A DNA stretch of 64,000 nt from Enterococcus crotali. Lineage in GTDB: Bacteria > Bacillota > Bacilli > Lactobacillales > Enterococcaceae. Shown in pieces: positions 51,335-59,525 of this stretch. The notes under the pieces are model-generated. The model had not been told where the DNA came from, did no database searches, and saw only the letters and a list, made by a program, of their open reading frames with translations. The first letter of the stretch is position 1. Every line of letters begins with the position of its first letter. The stretch lies in contig NZ_AYPQ01000003.1 of NCBI RefSeq assembly GCF_000633635.1, positions 339,694-403,693 of the forward strand. Reading direction: 5' to 3'. The translations under genes and the position numbers were made by a program.

Positions 51335-51368
51335 AGAACAAAGCATTTATTGCTTTGTTCTTATTTTT
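51335..51368 (+). terminator. Rho-independent terminator
   Basis: AGAACAAAGCA pairs with TGCTTTGTTCT with a 5-nt loop, then a T-rich tract. Confidence 0.9.
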
Positions 51369-51448
51369 GTAAGCATATTTTTTACCTAAATAAACGATAA
51401 GGAGTATACTAAATGCACATTTAGTTGAAAAATGGAGGAATCATAACT

Positions 51449-52390
51449 ATGAAAGCAGTAGTCATCAATCAATATGGCAGTAAAGAAGAATTAACCGAAC
51501 AAGACGTGACCTTACCTGAATTGAAAGAACATCAAGTACTTGTCAAAGAGCATGCAACATCGATCAATCCGATCGACTGGAAATTAAGAGAAGGCTATTT
51601 AAAACAAATGTTTGACTGGCCGTTCCCAATTATTTTAGGGTGGGATGTCGCTGGTGTTATCACAGAAGTCGGTAGTGCCGTGACTGACTGGAAAGTTGGC
51701 GATAAAGTTTTCGCTCGTCCGGAAACAACACGTTTTGGAACGTATGCAGAAGAAACGATCGTTGATGATAACTTATTAGCGAAAATTCCAGACAACATCA
51801 GCTTTGAAGAAGCAGCGGCTGTTCCTTTAGCTGGATTAACAGCGTTACAAGCACTTTTTGATCATGGAAAACTTCAAAAAGGTGAAAAAGTCTTGATCCA
51901 TGCTGGAGCTGGTGGTGTAGGAACGTATGCGATCCAATTAGCGAAACAAGCTGGGGCTTATGTCATTACGACTGCTAGCGAAAAAAATCATGAATTACTT
52001 AAAAAGCTAGGGGCAGATGAAGTGATCGATTATCATACGACAAACTTTGCTGACGTGTTAACAGATATTGATCTAGTCTTTGATACGATGGGTGGCGATG
52101 TCCAAAAAGCAAGTTTCTCTGTGCTAAAACCAAATACAGGCCGTTTAATTTCAATCGTTGGGATTGCGGACGAAGCGTTGGCTAAAGAAAAAAATATTAC
52201 AGCTGAAAGCATCTGGCTTCAAACAAATGGAAAACAATTACAAGAAATTGCAGATTTAATGGCTTCTGGCAAAGTGATCTCAGTTGTTGGTGAAGTTTTC
52301 CCATTTTCTAGACAAGGTGTTTATGATGCGCATGCCTTGAGTGAAACGCATCATGCAGTTGGGAAAATCGTTGTGAAAATGGCCGATTAG
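51449..52390 (+). CDS. NADP-dependent quinone oxidoreductase-like protein (zinc-free MDR family)
   Basis: Medium-chain dehydrogenase/reductase of 313 residues. The N-terminal GroES-like domain has GWDVAGVITEVGS. The cofactor site is HAGAGGVGTYAIQLAKQAGA, the AxxGVG-type motif of quinone reductases. Structural-zinc cysteines are lacking. The ATG at 51449 has GGAGG upstream; the frame is open to 51425. It probably reduces quinones or enones, fitting the electrophile-defence genes further right, though it is not adjacent to them. Confidence 0.88.
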   Translation: MKAVVINQYGSKEELTEQDVTLPELKEHQVLVKEHATSINPIDWKLREGYLKQMFDWPFPIILGWDVAGVITEVGSAVTDWKVGDKVFARPETTRFGTYAEETIVDDNLLAKIPDNISFEEAAAVPLAGLTALQALFDHGKLQKGEKVLIHAGAGGVGTYAIQLAKQAGAYVITTASEKNHELLKKLGADEVIDYHTTNFADVLTDIDLVFDTMGGDVQKASFSVLKPNTGRLISIVGIADEALAKEKNITAESIWLQTNGKQLQEIADLMASGKVISVVGEVFPFSRQGVYDAHALSETHHAVGKIVVKMAD

Positions 52391-52429
52391 GCTGCTTTTT
52401 CAACTATTCATTTGGATTCAAAGGGACTT

Positions 52430-52466
52430 AGACATAACTCAAGGAGTTACGTCTAAGTCCCTTTTT
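52430..52466. terminator. Bidirectional rho-independent terminator
   Basis: AAAGGGACTTAGAC-A-TAACTC pairs with GAGTTA-C-GTCTAAGTCCCTTT, followed by T on the plus side and preceded by A. It sits between the convergent MDR and LysR genes. Confidence 0.93.
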
Positions 52467-52472
52467 TAATGT

Positions 52473-53363
52473 TTACACTTTTGAAAAATAGTCTAAAATA
52501 CTACTTAAAACAAATTTTTCCACATTCAAATAATTTTTTTTCTTCTGTCTACAAACCGTTACTTTCCACGACAACGGATGATGCATTCGGACTGCCCTAT
52601 AATCTCTTTCTTGGATAAAATCCTTAACTGGAGCAGGTAAAATGGTCAAAAATGGTGTATCAAATGTTGTTTTTAACAATAGATCCCAGGCCCCAGATTG
52701 AATTTTGACTGCTGGTTTTAAATTTAATTTTTCAAAATAGCTCATAACCAGATGATGAATCATAAACGTATCATTAAATAATGCCAACGGCTCTTTGGCT
52801 AGTTCCTCCCAAGAAATAAATTCCTGTTCAGCGTACTTGTTGTTGATACTCATGAATGCATATAATTCGTCTTCGACTAAAGTATGTTCTTCAATATTTG
52901 TTAGTTCGGTCGGCTGCAGCAAGATCGCTAAATCAATTTCATTCACCAACAGCATCTTTTTCAATTCATAAGCTCCTTCTTCAATAATATTGATTTTAAT
53001 CTCTGGGTGCTCAAGAATAAATTTAGATAAAAAATTAGCAAAAACTAATGAAAGAATCAATGGAGGAATCCCAATCGTGATAGTGCCTTTCAAAAAGCGA
53101 TTTTTCTCTTCCAATTGCTTCATCATTTCTTCATACGTGGTAATAACTTCAAGGGCCTGTTCATAAAACATTTCGCCAACGGTCGTTAATGAGGATAGCT
53201 TCCCTTGATTGCGGACGAATAATTCTACGTTTTCTTCTTCTTCAAACGTCTTGATCATTTTACTCAATGCTGGTTGGGACAGATGGATTTTCTTTGCGGC
53301 AGCAGATAAATTATTATCTGAATCAACGATCGTAACGAAGTATTTCAATTGTTTAATATCCAA
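52473..53363 (-). CDS. LysR-type transcriptional regulator
   Basis: A 296-residue LTTR. The N-terminal winged HTH (~1-60) reads KYFVTIVDSDNNLSAAAKKIHLSQPALSKMI. A co-inducer binding domain (~90-290) follows. It is divergent from the CoA-transferase/thiolase operon, and an inverted repeat sits where LTTRs bind. It therefore most likely activates that operon on binding its substrate or an intermediate; the ligand is unknown. Confidence 0.9.
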   Translation of the reverse strand: MDIKQLKYFVTIVDSDNNLSAAAKKIHLSQPALSKMIKTFEEEENVELFVRNQGKLSSLTTVGEMFYEQALEVITTYEEMMKQLEEKNRFLKGTITIGIPPLILSLVFANFLSKFILEHPEIKINIIEEGAYELKKMLLVNEIDLAILLQPTELTNIEEHTLVEDELYAFMSINNKYAEQEFISWEELAKEPLALFNDTFMIHHLVMSYFEKLNLKPAVKIQSGAWDLLLKTTFDTPFLTILPAPVKDFIQERDYRAVRMHHPLSWKVTVCRQKKKNYLNVEKFVLSSILDYFSKV

Positions 53364-53408
53364 AATAAATGCCCTCCAAAAAGTGTTTCTTTTTACTAAC
53401 TATTTTAT

Positions 53409-53431
53409 ACCTATAACTTTAACATATAGGT
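53409..53431 (+). promoter_or_regulatory. Putative LysR-type operator
   Basis: ACCTATA (53409-53415), 9 nt, TATAGGT (53425-53431) is a perfect inverted repeat. Its centre (53420) is about 64 nt before the predicted transcription start of the operon, the classic LTTR recognition-site position. Confidence 0.65.
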
Positions 53432-53449
53432 GATATGAAAATAAAGTCT

Positions 53450-53477
53450 TAGACATAGATCGATAGAATGATATTAT
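53450..53477 (+). promoter_or_regulatory. Putative promoter of the acetoacetate operon
   Basis: TAGACA (53450-53455), 16-nt spacer, TATTAT (53472-53477), each one mismatch from consensus. The sub-optimal spacing is typical of an activator-dependent promoter. Confidence 0.55.
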
Positions 53478-53528
53478 AGAGCTATGAAAGAAATGCAACC
53501 GTTTTATTTTAAGTTGTTGGAGGTAGTT

Positions 53529-54197
53529 ATGAAAAGGATAAATAAAGAAGAATTGATAAATTATATTCATACCGGTGACACAATTATGATTGGAGGATTT
53601 ATGTCTGTTGGGATTCCTGAGACTGCTATCGATCAACTTGTTCAAACGGATATTGAAAATTTAACGATCATAGCAAATGATACGGGGGTTTTAGCTGGAG
53701 AAGATCAGAGTAACCTTGGTGTCGGTCATTTATTATTGCATCGAAAAGTTGACAAAGTTATTGCTTCTCATATCGGGATGAATGCAGAAACAGGACGACA
53801 AATGATCAGTGAAGAAATAGCTGTAGAGTTGATTCCTCAAGGAACACTGGCTGAAAAAATCCATGCTGGTGGCTCTGGCTTAGGTGGTTTTTTAACCCCA
53901 ACAGGCGTTGGAACGATTGTTGAAGAGGGCAAAGAAATAATCGAGATCGATGGCCGAAAGTATCTTTTAGAAATGCCGCTTAAAGCAGATGTAGCATTGA
54001 TCAAAGCACATAAGGCAGACGAGTTAGGCAATCTTGTTTACCAACAAGCAGCCCGTAATTTTAATCCTGTCATGGCACTTGCTGCTGACACTGTGATTGT
54101 AGAAGTCGATGAAATCGTAAAAGCTGGTGAATTAGACCCAGAAGCAATCGTTACACCGTTTGTAGTTATTGATAAAATTTTGGTGAAGGAGCAGTAG
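53529..54197 (+). CDS. atoD: Acetoacetate:acyl-CoA transferase subunit A (AtoD-like)
   Basis: Alpha subunit of a family I CoA-transferase, about 222 residues. It has the CoA-binding GGFMSVGIPE near the N-terminus and the GSGLGGFLTPTGVGT signature, followed by LPLKAD-like LEMPLKADVALIKA. The start is ATG 53529 with TTGGAGG 5 nt upstream; the frame is open to 53484. With subunit B it moves CoA from an acyl-CoA onto acetoacetate. First gene of the operon. Confidence 0.9.
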   Translation: MKRINKEELINYIHTGDTIMIGGFMSVGIPETAIDQLVQTDIENLTIIANDTGVLAGEDQSNLGVGHLLLHRKVDKVIASHIGMNAETGRQMISEEIAVELIPQGTLAEKIHAGGSGLGGFLTPTGVGTIVEEGKEIIEIDGRKYLLEMPLKADVALIKAHKADELGNLVYQQAARNFNPVMALAADTVIVEVDEIVKAGELDPEAIVTPFVVIDKILVKEQ

Positions 54198-54199
54198 TC

Positions 54200-54880
54200 A
54201 TGCAGCAGAAACAGTTGTCATTAAAAGAAAAAATTACCCAAAGAGTCGCACAAGAATTAAAGGATGGCGACGTTGTCAATTTAGGGATTGGGATGCCTAC
54301 ACTAGTTTCAAATTATATTGATCCTGATATCACCGTTTTTCTGCAATCGGAAAATGGCGTGGTGGGTATCGACAAGCCTTCTGAAAATCAAGAAACATCA
54401 ACCTTAGTCAATGCTGGTGGGGCGCCAGCAGGAATTATCAAAGGCGGCGCGTTTATTGATAGTTTAACATCATTTTCACTGATTCGAGGTGGACATATCG
54501 ATATCACCGTTTTAGGCGGACTACAAGTAGATCAAAAAGGGAATTTAGCCAATTGGATGATTCCAGGAAAGTTAATTCCAGGAATGGGTGGTGCAATGGA
54601 CCTTGTTGCAGGCGCTAAAAAAGTGATTATTGCAATGGAGCATACAACGAAGAAGAATGAGGCGAAAATCCTAAAAGAATGTTTATTGCCACTGACAGCA
54701 AGTGGTGTGGTATCGATGATCGTTACAGAGCTAGCCGTTTTTGAATTTATCGAGGGACAATTAACCTTGATCGAACTTTGCGACGGAAGTACTTTAAAGG
54801 AGATCAAAGCAAAAACAGAGGCTGATTTTGCTATCAGCACGTCATTGCTTGAGGAAAAAGGAGAGGGAGTTGTTTTATGA
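54200..54880 (+). CDS. atoA: Acetoacetate:acyl-CoA transferase subunit B (AtoA-like)
   Basis: Beta subunit of 226 residues carrying the catalytic Glu51 in LQSENGVVG, the family's thioester-forming residue, with the upstream NLGIGMPTLV segment and the later GGHIDITVLGGLQVD. It lies 2 nt after subunit A and overlaps the thiolase start by 4 nt (ATGA). Confidence 0.92.
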   Translation: MQQKQLSLKEKITQRVAQELKDGDVVNLGIGMPTLVSNYIDPDITVFLQSENGVVGIDKPSENQETSTLVNAGGAPAGIIKGGAFIDSLTSFSLIRGGHIDITVLGGLQVDQKGNLANWMIPGKLIPGMGGAMDLVAGAKKVIIAMEHTTKKNEAKILKECLLPLTASGVVSMIVTELAVFEFIEGQLTLIELCDGSTLKEIKAKTEADFAISTSLLEEKGEGVVL

Positions 54881-56067
54881 AAGAAGTCGTGATCGTATCC
54901 GCAATGAGGACCCCAATTGGGAGCTTCGGCGGTTCACTTGCACAATTTTCAGCTGTTGATTTAGGTGTCAAGGCAGTGGAAGGAGTCCTTGAAAAAGCAG
55001 GTATTGCCAAAGAATTGATTGAAGAAGTGATTATCGGTAATGTTTTATCAGCGGGTAAAGGTCAAAATGTTGCTCGTCAAATTGCTGTAAATGCGGGTAT
55101 TCCTTTCACTGTTCCTGCATCGACTGTGGGTAATGTGTGTGGTTCGGGGCTAAAAGCTGTGATCAATGGCGCCCAAGCAATTTTGTCAGGAGATCGGGAA
55201 GTTGTGTTAGTGGGCGGTAGTGAAAGCATGAGTCAGGCAGGCTATGTTTCATCTGATAGCCGTTGGGGGTTACGAATGGGTCATGGTCAGTTAACGGATA
55301 CGATTTTATCCGATGGGTTGACGGATGCTTTTTCTGGGATTCATATGGGCATCACCGCTGAGAATTTGGCGGTGCAATTTAACATTACACGAGCAGAACA
55401 AGATGCGTTTGCGTTAAGTAGTCAGGAAAAAGCCTTAAAAGCAATTGAGGAACATGCCTTTGACGAACAGATCGTTCCGATAACGATCCCTAGAAAAAAA
55501 CAGGACCCTTTGATCATGATGGCAGATGAAGGACCTCGAGCTGGGTTATCTATTGAAAAGTTAGGTCAATTAAAATCAGCCTTCAAAGAACAAGGAACGG
55601 TTACAGCAGGCAATGCATCAGGCATTAATGACGGTGCTGCGATGATGCTCTTAATGAGTAAAGAAAAAGCAGAATTACTTGGTATTTCCTACATGGCAAC
55701 AATCAAAGGCTATGCGTTTGAAGGGGTAGATCCAACAATCATGGGCTATGGACCTGTAGTTTCAACAAAAAAAGTACTACAAAAAACAGGACTGACAATT
55801 GAAGCAATTGATTTAGTTGAGTCAAATGAAGCATTTGCTGCACAATCGTTGACTGTTGCAAAAGAACTAAATTTAGATTTAGAAAAAACGAATATTCACG
55901 GCGGTGCGATCGCTTTAGGCCATCCAATCGGCGCTTCAGGAGCCAGAATTTTAACGACTTTATTGTATGGATTAGAGGAGACACAATCAAAAATGGGCTT
56001 GGCAACACTGTGTGTTGGCGGCGGTATGGGTGTGTCGATGATTGTTGAAAGAAGGGAGTCTAGATAA
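54877..56067 (+). CDS. atoB: Acetyl-CoA acetyltransferase (thiolase)
   Basis: A 396-residue thiolase cleaving acetoacetyl-CoA with CoA to two acetyl-CoA. The nucleophile Cys88 is in TVGNVCGSGLKAV. NEAFAAQSL, the His in GGAIALGHPIGASGAR, and the second catalytic Cys in LCVGGGMG are all present. It overlaps subunit B and the next permease gene by 1-4 nt, so it is tightly coupled. The direction is presumed catabolic from context. Confidence 0.94.
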   Translation: MKEVVIVSAMRTPIGSFGGSLAQFSAVDLGVKAVEGVLEKAGIAKELIEEVIIGNVLSAGKGQNVARQIAVNAGIPFTVPASTVGNVCGSGLKAVINGAQAILSGDREVVLVGGSESMSQAGYVSSDSRWGLRMGHGQLTDTILSDGLTDAFSGIHMGITAENLAVQFNITRAEQDAFALSSQEKALKAIEEHAFDEQIVPITIPRKKQDPLIMMADEGPRAGLSIEKLGQLKSAFKEQGTVTAGNASGINDGAAMMLLMSKEKAELLGISYMATIKGYAFEGVDPTIMGYGPVVSTKKVLQKTGLTIEAIDLVESNEAFAAQSLTVAKELNLDLEKTNIHGGAIALGHPIGASGARILTTLLYGLEETQSKMGLATLCVGGGMGVSMIVERRESR

Positions 56068-57383
56068 TGGACATTTTGGCAATTGTTGGAGTTATATTTG
56101 CTACTGGATTGATCATTTATCTGTCACTCAAAGGTGTGAATATTTTAGTGATTTCCCCTTTGTGCGCGTTGCTTGTAATGTTGACGAACCAGATGCCGAT
56201 TTTGGATAGTCTGTTAAAAGGACCCAATTCTTATATGGGCGGCTTATCTGGATTTGTTGCCTCTTTCTTTATTATTTTCCTGCTGGGATCAGTTTTGGCA
56301 AAATACATTGAAGAAAGTGGTGCCGCAAACTCCATCGCAAATGGTATTCTAAAATTAACAGGAACTGAAAAACCGTATTCTGTATTAGTAGCTATTTTTC
56401 TAATGAGCTTATTATTGACATACGGTGGTGTGAGCCTGTTTGTGGTGCTTTTTGCAGTCGTTCCTTTAGCTAGAAACTTGTTTGAAAAACTAAATATTCC
56501 TTGGCGCTTGATCATCACTCCATATTTTCTTGGCGTTGCGACTGTCACGATGACCATGATGCCAGGAACCCCGGCTATTCAAAATGTTATTCCTACAATG
56601 ACATTAGGGACAACACTAACGGCGGCACCAATGTTAGGAATTGTAGCATCGATCGTTGTAACGATCTGGGGTTTATGGTGTATGAAAAGAGAACTGAAAA
56701 CGGCCTTGAATAATGGTGAAACATTCGATCCAAAATATTCAAAAAAAGAAGATCAAAAAGAACAGAAAAATAGTCCAAGTTTATTTTTAAGTTTGCTTCC
56801 TTTAGTCACATTGATCATCATCATTTTTGTTGGAAGCTTCCTTAAAATCGGAAATATCATTATACCGGCTTTGACAGTATCGATCATTGTTTCTGGTCTT
56901 GCCTTTCATAAATATATAGACAGTCATAAGCAAGTGTTGAATTTAGGTGCTACGGGCGCAGTTTCACCAACGATTTTTTCAGCGTCAGCAGTTGGTTTTG
57001 GATCTGTAGTCGCTTCGGCAGCAGGCTTTCAAACGATTTTAGCAGGTATTCAAAGTATTCCAGGGAATCCTTTGCTTAGTTTATCGATTTTAACTGGTGC
57101 AATGGCTGGTGTAACAGGTTCCTCTTCGGGTGCTTTAGGTATTGTGATGAATAATTTTGTTCAGCCTTATGTGGACATGGGGATTGATCCTGCAATTATT
57201 CACCGGATGTCTGCCATTGCTTCAGGCGTATTGACTTGTTTACCGCAATGCGGTGCGCTGTTGTCAATGTATGCTCTGACCGGTTTGACACATAAAGAAA
57301 CCTATAAAAATTTATTTATTTCTGTAGTAGTAGGAAGTTTTATCGCGTTTATCGCAGCATTTATTTTAGCTGTTTTATTTTAG
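56067..57383 (+). CDS. GntP-family permease
   Basis: A 438-residue membrane protein with about 12 spans and family motifs. These include GLSGFVASFFIIFLLGSVLAK, the TYGGVSLFVVLF segment, TMMPGTPAIQN, and the late TGSSSGALGIVMNNF and LPQCGAL. GntP members carry gluconate, hydroxybutyrate and similar hydroxy- or keto-acids with protons. Its start overlaps the thiolase stop, so it most likely imports the substrate of this pathway. Confidence 0.88.
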   Translation: MDILAIVGVIFATGLIIYLSLKGVNILVISPLCALLVMLTNQMPILDSLLKGPNSYMGGLSGFVASFFIIFLLGSVLAKYIEESGAANSIANGILKLTGTEKPYSVLVAIFLMSLLLTYGGVSLFVVLFAVVPLARNLFEKLNIPWRLIITPYFLGVATVTMTMMPGTPAIQNVIPTMTLGTTLTAAPMLGIVASIVVTIWGLWCMKRELKTALNNGETFDPKYSKKEDQKEQKNSPSLFLSLLPLVTLIIIIFVGSFLKIGNIIIPALTVSIIVSGLAFHKYIDSHKQVLNLGATGAVSPTIFSASAVGFGSVVASAAGFQTILAGIQSIPGNPLLSLSILTGAMAGVTGSSSGALGIVMNNFVQPYVDMGIDPAIIHRMSAIASGVLTCLPQCGALLSMYALTGLTHKETYKNLFISVVVGSFIAFIAAFILAVLF

Positions 57384-57447
57384 TAAAAGGAAGTATCTTT
57401 GGGCGCACGAGCTAGTCATTACGCTTTTAAAATAAGGAGGAAACAAC

Positions 57448-58218
57448 ATGAAATTTATCGATTTAAGTACAACTATTGAAAGTGATTTGCCATCTGATCC
57501 AGTGGGGATGATCCCTGAGATCAAATACAAGGATCATAAGGACAGCATCGATTATATGCTGAGCTTTTTCGGAACCGCAACAACAGAAGATCTTCCAGAA
57601 GGGTTAGCTTGGGCATTAGAAGATGTTTCTTTGACTACGCATGCGGGAACGCATTTAGATGCACCGTATCATTATCACCCAACAATGAATAATGGCCAAA
57701 GAGCTTGGACAATTGACGAAGTTCCTTTAGAATGGTGTTATGGCGATGGTGTAGTAGTTGATTTTACGGACAAACCTGATGGATCTGCCGCTACGATCGA
57801 AGATTTTGAAAAAGAGTTTGCACGCTTAAACTATACATTGAAACCTGGGGATATCGTTTTAGTCAATACAGGTGCGTCAAAAAAATGGGGGACGATCGAT
57901 TATCTTTCAGCAGGGTGTGGCATGGGTCGTGAGGTTACTTTGTGGCTGATCGATCAAGGGATTCATGTGATGGGAACCGATGCTTGGAGTTGGGATCGAC
58001 CACTGAAAATCGTTGGGAAAGAATTTGATGAAACAGGCGATAAAAGTATTATTTGGGAAGGGCATTTTGCTGGTATTGAAAAAGCATATTGCCATATAGA
58101 AAAACTGGCAAATCTAGATCAAGTACCAGCAACAGGATTTAAATTCAGTTGTTTCCCTGTAAAATTAAAAGCAGCAAGCGCAGGCTGGATTAGAGCTGTC
58201 GCAATGATTGAGGAATAG
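57448..58218 (+). CDS. Cyclase family hydrolase (kynurenine formamidase-like)
   Basis: Metal-dependent hydrolase of the cyclase family (PF04199), 256 residues. The signature THAGTHLDAPYHY supplies metal-binding His and Asp. Other marks are IDLSTTIES at the N-terminus and GDIVLVNTGASKKWG. Known members hydrolyse N-formylkynurenine, cyclic amides or isatin. Here it sits between a permease and a beta-keto acid cleavage enzyme, so it probably opens an amide or lactone of the imported compound. GGAGGA precedes ATG. Confidence 0.86.
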   Translation: MKFIDLSTTIESDLPSDPVGMIPEIKYKDHKDSIDYMLSFFGTATTEDLPEGLAWALEDVSLTTHAGTHLDAPYHYHPTMNNGQRAWTIDEVPLEWCYGDGVVVDFTDKPDGSAATIEDFEKEFARLNYTLKPGDIVLVNTGASKKWGTIDYLSAGCGMGREVTLWLIDQGIHVMGTDAWSWDRPLKIVGKEFDETGDKSIIWEGHFAGIEKAYCHIEKLANLDQVPATGFKFSCFPVKLKAASAGWIRAVAMIEE

Positions 58219-58234
58219 AAAGGCTTTGATAAAA

Positions 58235-59065
58235 TTGAAAAATAAAGTAATCATTACAGTTGCTACTACAGGCGGCTATACAACAAAAGAACATAACCCT
58301 AATGTCCCATTGACTCCTATGGAAATTGCAGAAGAAGTCTATAAATGTTACCAAGCAGGAGCAGCAATTGCTCATATTCATGTCAGAGATGACGAGGGTA
58401 ACCCTACGATGGATTTTGAGAAATTCAAAGAAACAGTCGATTTGATCAGAGCAAAATGTGATATTGTTATCAACATCACGACTTCTGGCGGTACAGGATT
58501 TAATGATGATGAACGAATGAAACCATTTGTTGAATTATTACCTGAAATCGCAAGCTATGATTGCGGGACGATGAATTGGCAGCATACGACTGTATTTGAA
58601 AACAATCCACTATTTTTAGAAAAACTAGGGAAAAAAATGCAGGAAGTCAATGTTAAACCAGAAATTGAAGTATTTGATCCTGGTATGCTGTACAATGCAC
58701 TATATTATGCCAAAAAAGGGATTCTTACAGAACCGCTTCATTTTCAATTTGTATTAGGAGCACCTGGTGGGATTGCGGCAACAGTCGAAAATCTAGTCTA
58801 TCTAAAAAGTTTACTGCCGGAAAATGCTACATGGAGCGCTTTTGGTATCGGTAAAGAAAGCACACCGATTCTAATGACAACATTAGCGCTTGGTGGACAT
58901 GTTCGGGTCGGCATGGAAGATAATAGTTATCTATTTAAAGGCCAGTTAGCGAAATCAAATGTTGAGTTTGTAGAGCGGGCAAAAACGTTGATCGCTGAAT
59001 TAGGGAAAGAAGTTGCTACGCCTGATGAAGCAAGAGCAGCATTAGGTCTTACGAAAAAAGTTTAA
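58235..59065 (+). CDS. Beta-keto acid cleavage enzyme (BKACE, DUF849 family)
   Basis: Zinc-dependent enzyme condensing a beta-keto acid with acetyl-CoA to give acetoacetate and an acyl-CoA. Kce of lysine fermentation is the founding member. It has about 276 residues, with NKVIITVATTGGYTT at the N-terminus, metal-binding AHIHVRDDEGNP, and EIEVFDPGML. Later motifs are FVLGAPGG and GHVRVGMEDN. No ATG is available; TTG 58235 gives the family N-terminus, and TTG 58226 is an alternative closer to AAAGG (58218-58222). Last gene of the operon. Confidence 0.88.
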   Translation: MKNKVIITVATTGGYTTKEHNPNVPLTPMEIAEEVYKCYQAGAAIAHIHVRDDEGNPTMDFEKFKETVDLIRAKCDIVINITTSGGTGFNDDERMKPFVELLPEIASYDCGTMNWQHTTVFENNPLFLEKLGKKMQEVNVKPEIEVFDPGMLYNALYYAKKGILTEPLHFQFVLGAPGGIAATVENLVYLKSLLPENATWSAFGIGKESTPILMTTLALGGHVRVGMEDNSYLFKGQLAKSNVEFVERAKTLIAELGKEVATPDEARAALGLTKKV

Positions 59066-59069
59066 TCCG

Positions 59070-59123
59070 AAACAAATAAACCATCATCGACAAAATAATC
59101 TGTTGATGATGGCTTATTTGTTT
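59070..59123. terminator. Bidirectional rho-independent terminator
   Basis: AAACAAATAA-A-CCATCATC-G-ACA pairs with TGT-T-GATGATGG-C-TTATTTGTTT. It overlaps the last codons of the convergent ArsR gene. Confidence 0.88.
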
Positions 59124-59422
59124 GCTTTTCCTGCCCTGAAGCGGACCAATTCTAATAGTCCAGGTAATTCTTGCTGGATGTAGTCTTGATTTAAAACATA
59201 GGTCTTAGTGGTCCCTGTCTTGATTTCTTGAATCAATTGAGCATCTTTAAGGAGTTTTATATGGTGAGATAAGGTAGATTTTACAATATTGTATTTTTCT
59301 GACGTTATCCTTTTCTCACCGTCGATCAGCAAACAAGTAACGATATTCAAACGGATCGGATCACTAACGGCTTGCAGTGCTTGAAGAACAGGATCATTGT
59401 TGTTAGTCATTTTATTTTTCAT
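59114..59422 (-). CDS. ArsR-family winged-helix repressor
   Basis: About 102 residues. The winged HTH reads LQALQAVSDPIRLNIVTCLL and YNIVKSTLSHHIKLLKDAQLI, classic ArsR. Only one Cys is present, so the usual metal-binding Cys pair is missing; it may instead sense an electrophile or organic ligand. A perfect extended -10 (TGTTATAAT) ends about 7 nt before the ATG at 59422, with no Shine-Dalgarno, suggesting a leaderless mRNA. It is divergent from the nitroreductase gene, with an inverted repeat between them. Confidence 0.83.
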   Translation of the reverse strand: MKNKMTNNNDPVLQALQAVSDPIRLNIVTCLLIDGEKRITSEKYNIVKSTLSHHIKLLKDAQLIQEIKTGTTKTYVLNQDYIQQELPGLLELVRFRAGKANK

Positions 59423-59449
59423 AAACCGATTATAACACAAACTTTCTAC

Positions 59450-59478
59450 TTTACATATTGCTGAGAGAGTGCTATATT
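59450..59478 (+). promoter_or_regulatory. Promoter of the nitroreductase-DUF1304 operon
   Basis: TTTACA (59450-59455), 17 nt, TATATT (59473-59478) with TGC ahead of the -10. Confidence 0.8.
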
Positions 59479-59484
59479 TTTAAT

Positions 59485-59502
59485 GTTCGAAAATAATCGA
59501 AC
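59485..59502. promoter_or_regulatory. Putative ArsR-type operator
   Basis: The perfect inverted repeat GTTCGA-AAATAA-TCGAAC lies at the predicted transcription start, ideal for repression by the divergent ArsR protein. Confidence 0.7.
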
Positions 59503-59525
59503 TAAAGAAGGAAATGAGGGATATT

